Of a DNA stretch of 64,000 nucleotides, positions 59,401-64,000 are shown in pieces. The DNA comes from Hofstenia miamia (Eukaryota > Xenacoelomorpha > Acoela). The notes beneath the pieces are model-generated. The model had not been told where the DNA came from, did not search any database, and saw nothing but the letters and a program-made list of their open reading frames with translations. Where the stretch lies: NCBI GenBank assembly GCA_004352715.1, contig SCFE01000036.1, positions 2,238,946-2,302,945 of the forward strand, in the 5' to 3' direction. Made by a program: the position numbers and the translations under genes. How positions within the stretch are numbered: the stretch's first letter is position 1; each line of letters starts with the position of its first letter.

Positions 59401-61932
59401 TGAGTACTTTCGATGTATACAATTTGAACTTCTTACAACCAAAGGCGTTTGCAAATGAAAATTTCCAAGCCTATTGAAATAATATGAATATTTGTGGCTG
59501 CCGTAGTTTTAACTATTTTACTGCAATTTGTAAAAGTTTTTTTTTTGCTAAATTTGTAATTGTATATCATTTTGTATAATAATTACTAGGCCTACCAAAT
59601 ATTGAAAAATGAAATATTTCTGTGTTCTCACTTAAAATACTTTTTTCCAAAATTCATAATTTTATTAGGTCTTGTAAAATGTGAAAAGTGATGCACAGTG
59701 TACGTACACAATAATTCGTCAATATGTAAATTATGATATTTCAATAAGTATTAGTTTAACCCGTAACATCCCAGTGTTATCACTCATTGCGTTCATATTT
59801 TCAAATATTTTCATTCAAGTTTATTAAGAATTTTGGAAATACTTGAATGTGAACACAAATTTAAATAAATGTGCTGCTATGTTTTGGTGAAAATTAATGA
59901 TTTTCTTTCCAATTGTCCCCATACGATAACCCGTGATAAACCCCATGTGAGCAATAAATGAACTAAGGTGTTTTATGATCTGTAAACGCAACAACAAACT
60001 ACAATAAAGAAAAAAACACAGAAGTGAAGGGGATCTTCTATCTTGTGATGTTATCAGATTATCATTGAAAAATTAGGATGCTACTTCTTGCAATCAATAA
60101 AACAATGTTGATAAACAATGTATAAAGAAAAATGTGTAACATATTCAATGTTGGTATAGAAAATTAAAAAGTAGAGAAAAATTTGCAAGAATACTAAAAT
60201 TGAGCAACTTGACATTAATTTTAATAGGCTTGAGGAGGCTTGGGGAGAAATTTTTGCCCCATATCCATGTCTAAGAGGGAGGGAAGTATTCATACCCCAT
60301 ACCCCAATTGCCTACGCACTGTAATTACCAACTAATTGCTATTCTCCCAAAGTTATCGCTCGCTTTTGAACGAATATTGTTTGAGATTTTTTACACATTT
60401 ATAACTTCTGTGTTAAAATTTGAAAATCAATATGAATTTATTAAAAGCAATTAATCCACTAATTTGTCACTTTGCTTTCTAAATATGTATATCAAAGCTA
60501 TGAATTAAATTTACTTCACTTACGCATTACTTTGTATTTCAAATCATGCATAAAAATCCACCTTCAAAAAAGTGTTTGGAATTTAACTAAATGAGTATTT
60601 TTCCAGATTTTTACAGTTCCCAGTGAGTCTGAGAGCCTCTTCTTGCCTGACTTCGTTTTGCATCTGTACACTTTCTATCTGTGGTCCTGCACTTCCCCAT
60701 ATATTCTCCCAGAGCCTTACTGCATCTTCGCCTGCTCTAGCTGTAGCCTTTTCTCCTGCATCTAGTTCTTTGTAGAATCTTCCTTCTTCAGTCTCAAACT
60801 TCATATTGTCTCTTGCCTGCTTCGCCCTTGCCCTATATTTTCTTAGTTTCTCAGCTTCTGCAACTAATCTCTGCTTTAGCTCTTCTCTTGCAGTTTCAAT
60901 TGCCTTCCCTTTACCTACCCTGCATCTGTCCTGCACTGCCTTACTTGTCCTGATCTTCCCTATTTGCTGCCTAATCTTTGCCACTTCATTCTCAATTCTT
61001 CTTTCCCATGCTGGCTTTCTGTCTCCCTTATCTTCTTGTTGCCTTTTCTTCTTCATTTCCATGCCTACATTATTCAGCACCTCACATGCACCTGCATATA
61101 CTAAGCTAATTACTTCGGCAACACTCCTTACAACTATCTTCTCCAACACTTTATTGACTTTTGCTGTCTCTACTGCTAGCTTACTTCTCTTAACTCCTCT
61201 TGGAACTGGCAACCTAGTTCTCTCACCTATTTCTTCCTTCATCTTTTCCTTGATTGCTGCTTCAGTTTCTGAATCGGCTGCTTCTACCACTTCTGTCTCA
61301 ACATCTATCACTTCATCTTCCCTTTGCTTAGCCTGTTCAACTCTCTTTTTCCCTCTACTCTCATCCAACTGTAACTTTCTCACTTGCCCTGCAAGCCTCT
61401 GCTCTGTAACTTCTAATCCCGTTCTTGCCTTCCTCCATTCTTCCAACATTCTCTTCCTGTAACCCCTTTCATCTGGTCTGCTTCTTCTATAACACTCCAA
61501 TGCTGTCCTGTTCTGCTCATCTGTCCACTTATGCCGTTGTCCATTGGTCTGTGTGGATCCTATACTGCCACTTCTCGAGTCCACACTCCCGATTGTGGAG
61601 TCCGCCTGTTGTCCGGAGATTCTTAGCACCCTCTGACCATTGAAGGCCTGCCGGGGACTGAGGGCCTTTGCTCTATCATGACTTTTCATCAGTGTTTTAT
61701 TGTGTTTGATTTTGGACTCACATTCTCCTGGGAAGTTGCCAACCAATGCTTAAGAGACCTTCCTGCCTCATGAGCTTTCATTTTGGACTGCCCTTGTCCT
61801 AGGAAGTTGCCAACCAAGGCTTTAGAGTGCTTCCTACCCTGTGAGCTAAGTCATCCAGTTTGCTAACCACGATCACAGTTGCTTAACCTCAGCTTACCAA
61901 CCTGCGTCTCTACCAACTGGGCTACCTGCCCA

Positions 61933-61975
<43 letters not shown>

Positions 61976-62438
61976 GATTATTTCTAAAGATTACTCTTTA
62001 ATAGGCTTCCCACGCTATATGGAATGCAACATACGTTTTCATAACAATCACTTCTAAATACAATAATGGAAAATTTTGTTCAAAAATAAAAAGATATGTA
62101 CTATAATACAGCTAGTAACCACTGTTTAAAACATCTCTTTTAAAAAGAAAATGAAATTCCAAACGTCTAATATCAAAATAACTTACAATTTGTAATTCTA
62201 TCTTTTTTCCTTCCAATTCAGTCTTAAGACAATCCTAAGGCATTATTTTGTACAGAAAATTACATAAACAAACTTTTACAATGTCAACACCAACAGTAGA
62301 AACCAAGAGATCAGAATAGTAATTTCTCGTAAACCTGAGTAGAAGCTTAATCTTACCAACCCCTGAATCACCAACCAGTAGTACTTTGAAGATATGATTG
62401 CTAAAAATATCGTATTTTCTTGTAATAGAGTCAAACAT
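55280..62438 (-). CDS. Rab-family small GTPase with an altered P-loop
   Basis: Five exons on the minus strand: 62280-62438, 62187-62234, 58232-58327, 58060-58191, 55280-55474; every intron is phase 0; 209 residues. Role of the family: membrane-traffic switch, anchored by C-terminal prenyl groups. Seen: P-loop '[14 protein letters not shown]', where Rabs have G-K-S/T; switch I Thr in 'STVGVD'; '[13 protein letters not shown]'; 'FYRGA'; 'IVYDVT'; 'NKID'; 'EASAK'; C-terminal 'CCRSK'. RabF-type motifs place it near Rab1/8/10/13/35, but I cannot fix the subfamily. Ile in place of the Mg-binding Ser/Thr would be expected to weaken nucleotide binding. Introns of 45 and 40 nt contrast with ones of about 3.9 and 2.6 kb. 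A TGA lies in frame upstream of the ATG. Confidence 0.93.
55553..55584. repeat. (AT)n microsatellite in a Rab intron
   Basis: Uninterrupted TA run. Confidence 0.95.
56268..56390. other. Assembly gap within (AT)n
   Basis: 123 N flanked by TA runs (56254-56267 and 56394-56423), in a Rab intron. Confidence 0.99.
56706..56769 (-). repeat. hAT-type terminal repeat remnant
   Basis: CAGTGCCGCCACTG at 56756-56769 is palindromic at its edges. Read from 56769 it starts CAGTGGCGGCACTG and continues into a CGACCC/GGGGGCTC stretch. Confidence 0.35.
56930..57640 (+). other. Coding-like stretch of unknown origin in a Rab intron
   Basis: Plus-strand frames of 89 and 90 codons (56956-57225, 57338-57610) have more balanced composition than their surroundings. 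I see no motif that names a family. A transposon relic is the likely explanation. Confidence 0.3.
60221..60321 (-). repeat. hAT-type terminal region remnant
   Basis: Read from 60321: CAGTGCGTAGGCAATTGGGG, then GGGTATG-rich sequence. Lies in the large Rab intron. Confidence 0.4.
60583..61746 (-). CDS. N-terminal ORF of a tRNA-headed LINE with a Myb/SANT-like domain
   Basis: 387 residues, highly charged. Residues 71-125 ('[10 protein letters not shown]...[11 protein letters not shown]...[10 protein letters not shown]') look like a Myb/trihelix DNA-binding region. This is the type found ahead of the RT in a group of metazoan non-LTR elements (from memory, not checked). A long Lys/Glu-rich, coiled-coil-like middle follows, then '[14 protein letters not shown]', 'FYKELD' and 'RLWENIWG', the segment that normally leads into the RT. 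After that the similarity stops and the frame ends, so the RT is missing. It is inserted in the 3.9-kb Rab intron on the same strand as the gene. A related decayed copy is at 2480-2950. The start lies inside a 71-bp tandem repeat. Confidence 0.8.
   Translation of the reverse strand: MVGNFPGECESKIKHNKTLMKSHDRAKALSPRQAFNGQRVLRISGQQADSTIGSVDSRSGSIGSTQTNGQRHKWTDEQNRTALECYRRSRPDERGYRKRMLEEWRKARTGLEVTEQRLAGQVRKLQLDESRGKKRVEQAKQREDEVIDVETEVVEAADSETEAAIKEKMKEEIGERTRLPVPRGVKRSKLAVETAKVNKVLEKIVVRSVAEVISLVYAGACEVLNNVGMEMKKKRQQEDKGDRKPAWERRIENEVAKIRQQIGKIRTSKAVQDRCRVGKGKAIETAREELKQRLVAEAEKLRKYRARAKQARDNMKFETEEGRFYKELDAGEKATARAGEDAVRLWENIWGSAGPQIESVQMQNEVRQEEALRLTGNCKNLEKYSFS
61711..61851. repeat. Tandem repeat of about 71 bp, two copies, at the LINE 5' end
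   Basis: TTTGGACT...AGGAAGTTGCCAACCAA-type units recur with a 71-bp step (TTTGGACT at 61711 and 61782). Only the copy nearer the ORF carries the ATG; the other has TTG at that place. Confidence 0.8.
61878..61933 (-). promoter_or_regulatory. tRNA-like A box upstream of the LINE ORF
   Basis: On the minus strand TAGCCCAGTTGGTAGAG is a close match to a tRNA D-arm/A box. It lies between the (TAA)n array and the tandem repeats. A B box is not clear. Confidence 0.55.
61933..61976. repeat. (TAA)n microsatellite (ATT on plus strand)
   Basis: Perfect trinucleotide array directly upstream of the tRNA-like module, as at 2359-2408. Confidence 0.97.
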
Positions 62439-62954
62439 ACTATTCCTCCTTCATATTCTTCATTTGCACCAATATGCACTCAAAGTTAGTTATGGCTTTG
62501 CAATTAGAATATATTGCCAATTTTTCTAGTGCATAGTTGACTTAGAATTTCTAGTATTTACATTTTACGATAGCAATTTAGTTAGTATATGTCAGTGCAT
62601 TACTGTTTGTAAATATTCGAGTGTATGTCTATGTATGCTATTCTATGTGTATATTGTAGATGAATGAATGTACATTCGTCGGCTTCATGTACATTCGTGT
62701 AGACTACTATAGCTATTGATTCTCATCGATATTCATGTGGAATATTCTTTCTTTACAGTACAATAGTTGAAGAACTTTCAATATATATTTGGGTCAATAT
62801 ATTTGAAATATATTTAAATAAATATTTATATGTATGTCAATAATTTCATCAATATATTTCATTGTATTTTAAATAGATTGCAACTTTATATAAAAAATTT
62901 GAAAACTAAATTTCCTTCGTACATGAATGAAGTGCCTGATCCTATGTTTAAAAA

Positions 62955-63530
62955 ATAAATAAGATAAGACAAGATAAGATATTCTTTATTCAGATATATG
63001 TTAACAACTAAATAAAAGTTAATTTATCTCAATAGCGTTATAAAATTCACAAAACACATACATAAAATTCACATAATTTACAAAAGAAATCTTCCAGGCT
63101 ATTGATAAATTACTATAGTAATATTTTAATAACAATTTATAGTATAGTCATTGTTTTAAATTTGTATCCTAGCCATGATTTACCAGATATATATTTTTGC
63201 TTAAGGAAGGTTTTTAAATGCTTTTTAAAAGATTTTAATTTTTCAATATTTTTAATTTCCTTAGGTAGCGAATTCCAGATTTGAATGGCGACATTAATGA
63301 AGGATTTCCTTAAAACGTTTTTCTTTTACTAAACATATGTAGAACGTTTTCTTCTTGAATTCTGTTTTTGAGTAAGTTCTGGCATCTTAGTCACATTATA
63401 AGGTGGTAGGTTTTTGATTAGCTTGAAGAATGTCAAAAGGTTATTCAATATAACTACTTGTTTTGGAATGAGAATTGATATAGAGATGCAATGCTTAGTT
63501 TTCGATGAGTTTTTCGCTGAAATACATAAT
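62955..63530 (-). pseudogene. LINE 3' end with (ATCTT)n tail
   Basis: On the minus strand about 63440-63170 reads 'LPPYNVTKM' and then 'WNSLPKEIKNIEKLKSFKKH', the standard LINE C-terminus. A stop lies between the two parts. The 3' UTR ends in TGAATAAAG and ATCTTATCTTGTCTTATCTT near 62958-62990, a simple-repeat tail typical of L2/CR1-like elements. Confidence 0.75.
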
Positions 63531-63698
63531 GCCCATTTTAATTGAATATCAACTTTTTTATAATGGACATCACTTAGATCAGTAAATAAAATATTTCGTA
63601 ATTAAGCAATATATTTCGCTAATAATTAACACCGTTATGGAAATAAATTTACTGCACTTAATTTTTTATCAAAATTTGATAAAATTAAATTTATAAAT

Positions 63699-63905
63699 TT
63701 AATGCAAACATTGTCGTGAAAACCTAATGAAATCCTTTTTATAAAAAGTTGGTCTTAAGGCTATTATATAATACGATTCAGTTGCTCTTAGTGTAAATTG
63801 ATCTTTCGTCGCGCATAATATTTTACAATTGTCTTGAAATTTGTCCAAAAAGGGTTCTGCCACAAGTGTATGTAATTTTGTAAGCAATGTTAGAAAAATC
63901 TTCAA
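63699..63905 (-). pseudogene. Possible second LINE C-terminal fragment
   Basis: 'TKDQFTLRATESYYI' followed by 'RPTFYKKDFIRFSR' resembles the segment just before the 'WN.LP' block in LINEs. The neighbouring element already has its own such segment, so this would be a separate fragment. Weak. Confidence 0.3.
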
Positions 63906-63937
63906 ATCCTCAAATAAAAGAACTGATTTACGATATA

Positions 63938-63950
63938 CTAATAATAATTC

Positions 63951-64000
<50 letters not shown>
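63938..64000. repeat. (TAA)n microsatellite at the window edge
   Basis: TAA array running off the right edge. Confidence 0.95.

Noticed and set aside
60806-61462. 218-codon Ser/Leu/Cys-rich plus-strand frame
   Set aside because: Exact antisense of the Lys/Glu-rich LINE ORF; its composition is what antisense of such codons gives.
1-64000. CRISPR arrays, bacterial operons, rRNA genes
   Set aside because: No spaced direct repeats, operon structure or rRNA-like stretches seen; the gene structures are eukaryotic.

Overview
The window looks like nuclear DNA of an A+T-rich invertebrate animal. It has spliced genes with GT-AG introns, metazoan gene families (ENPP, Rab, pepsin-fold, lengsin-like, gamma-glutamyl hydrolase), and many decayed LINEs, LTR elements, Tc1/mariner and hAT-type DNA transposons. 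(TAA)n and (AT)n microsatellites are frequent. I cannot name the species. Seven runs of N interrupt the sequence, most of them at microsatellites.

Layout. 1-2359 (minus) is the 5' part of a CR1/L2-like LINE: ORF1 has an esterase domain, and ORF2 has a 2A-like peptide followed by an endonuclease. The two ORFs meet at a TAATG stop/start overlap. 2407-2950 is a tRNA-like head joined to a fragment of a second LINE family. 2977-4760 is an LTR retrotransposon with both LTRs. 4797-5210 is a LINE 3' end. 6856-7785 is an intronless gamma-glutamyl hydrolase gene (GGH). 11327-13816 is a four-exon pepsin-fold gene. 14590-15263 is a dead mariner. 17884-21480 (minus) is a dead copia-like element. 21592-22953 (minus) is an intronless lengsin/GS-I-like gene. 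26760-28640 (minus) is a dead LINE. 29026-50884 (minus) is a gene of about 17 exons for an ENPP-family membrane protein. 53534-54527 is a hAT-like non-autonomous element. 55280-62438 (minus) is a five-exon Rab GTPase gene whose second intron holds another copy of the tRNA-headed LINE. 62955-63905 (minus) holds LINE 3' ends.

The main biological point is that four host genes keep intact frames and splice phases but have altered active sites. The pepsin homologue lacks both canonical DTG motifs. The ENPP homologue lacks several metal ligands. The Rab has Ile instead of Ser/Thr after the P-loop Lys. The GS-like protein lacks the flap Glu. Only GGH keeps its full catalytic signature. The second strong point is the LINE, which carries two unconventional translation signals one after the other, TAATG coupling and a 2A skip motif.

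Introns fall into two classes: very short (40-45 nt) and long, transposon-filled ones. All exon joins were worked out by eye from splice sites, reading phase and family similarity; none has transcript support here.
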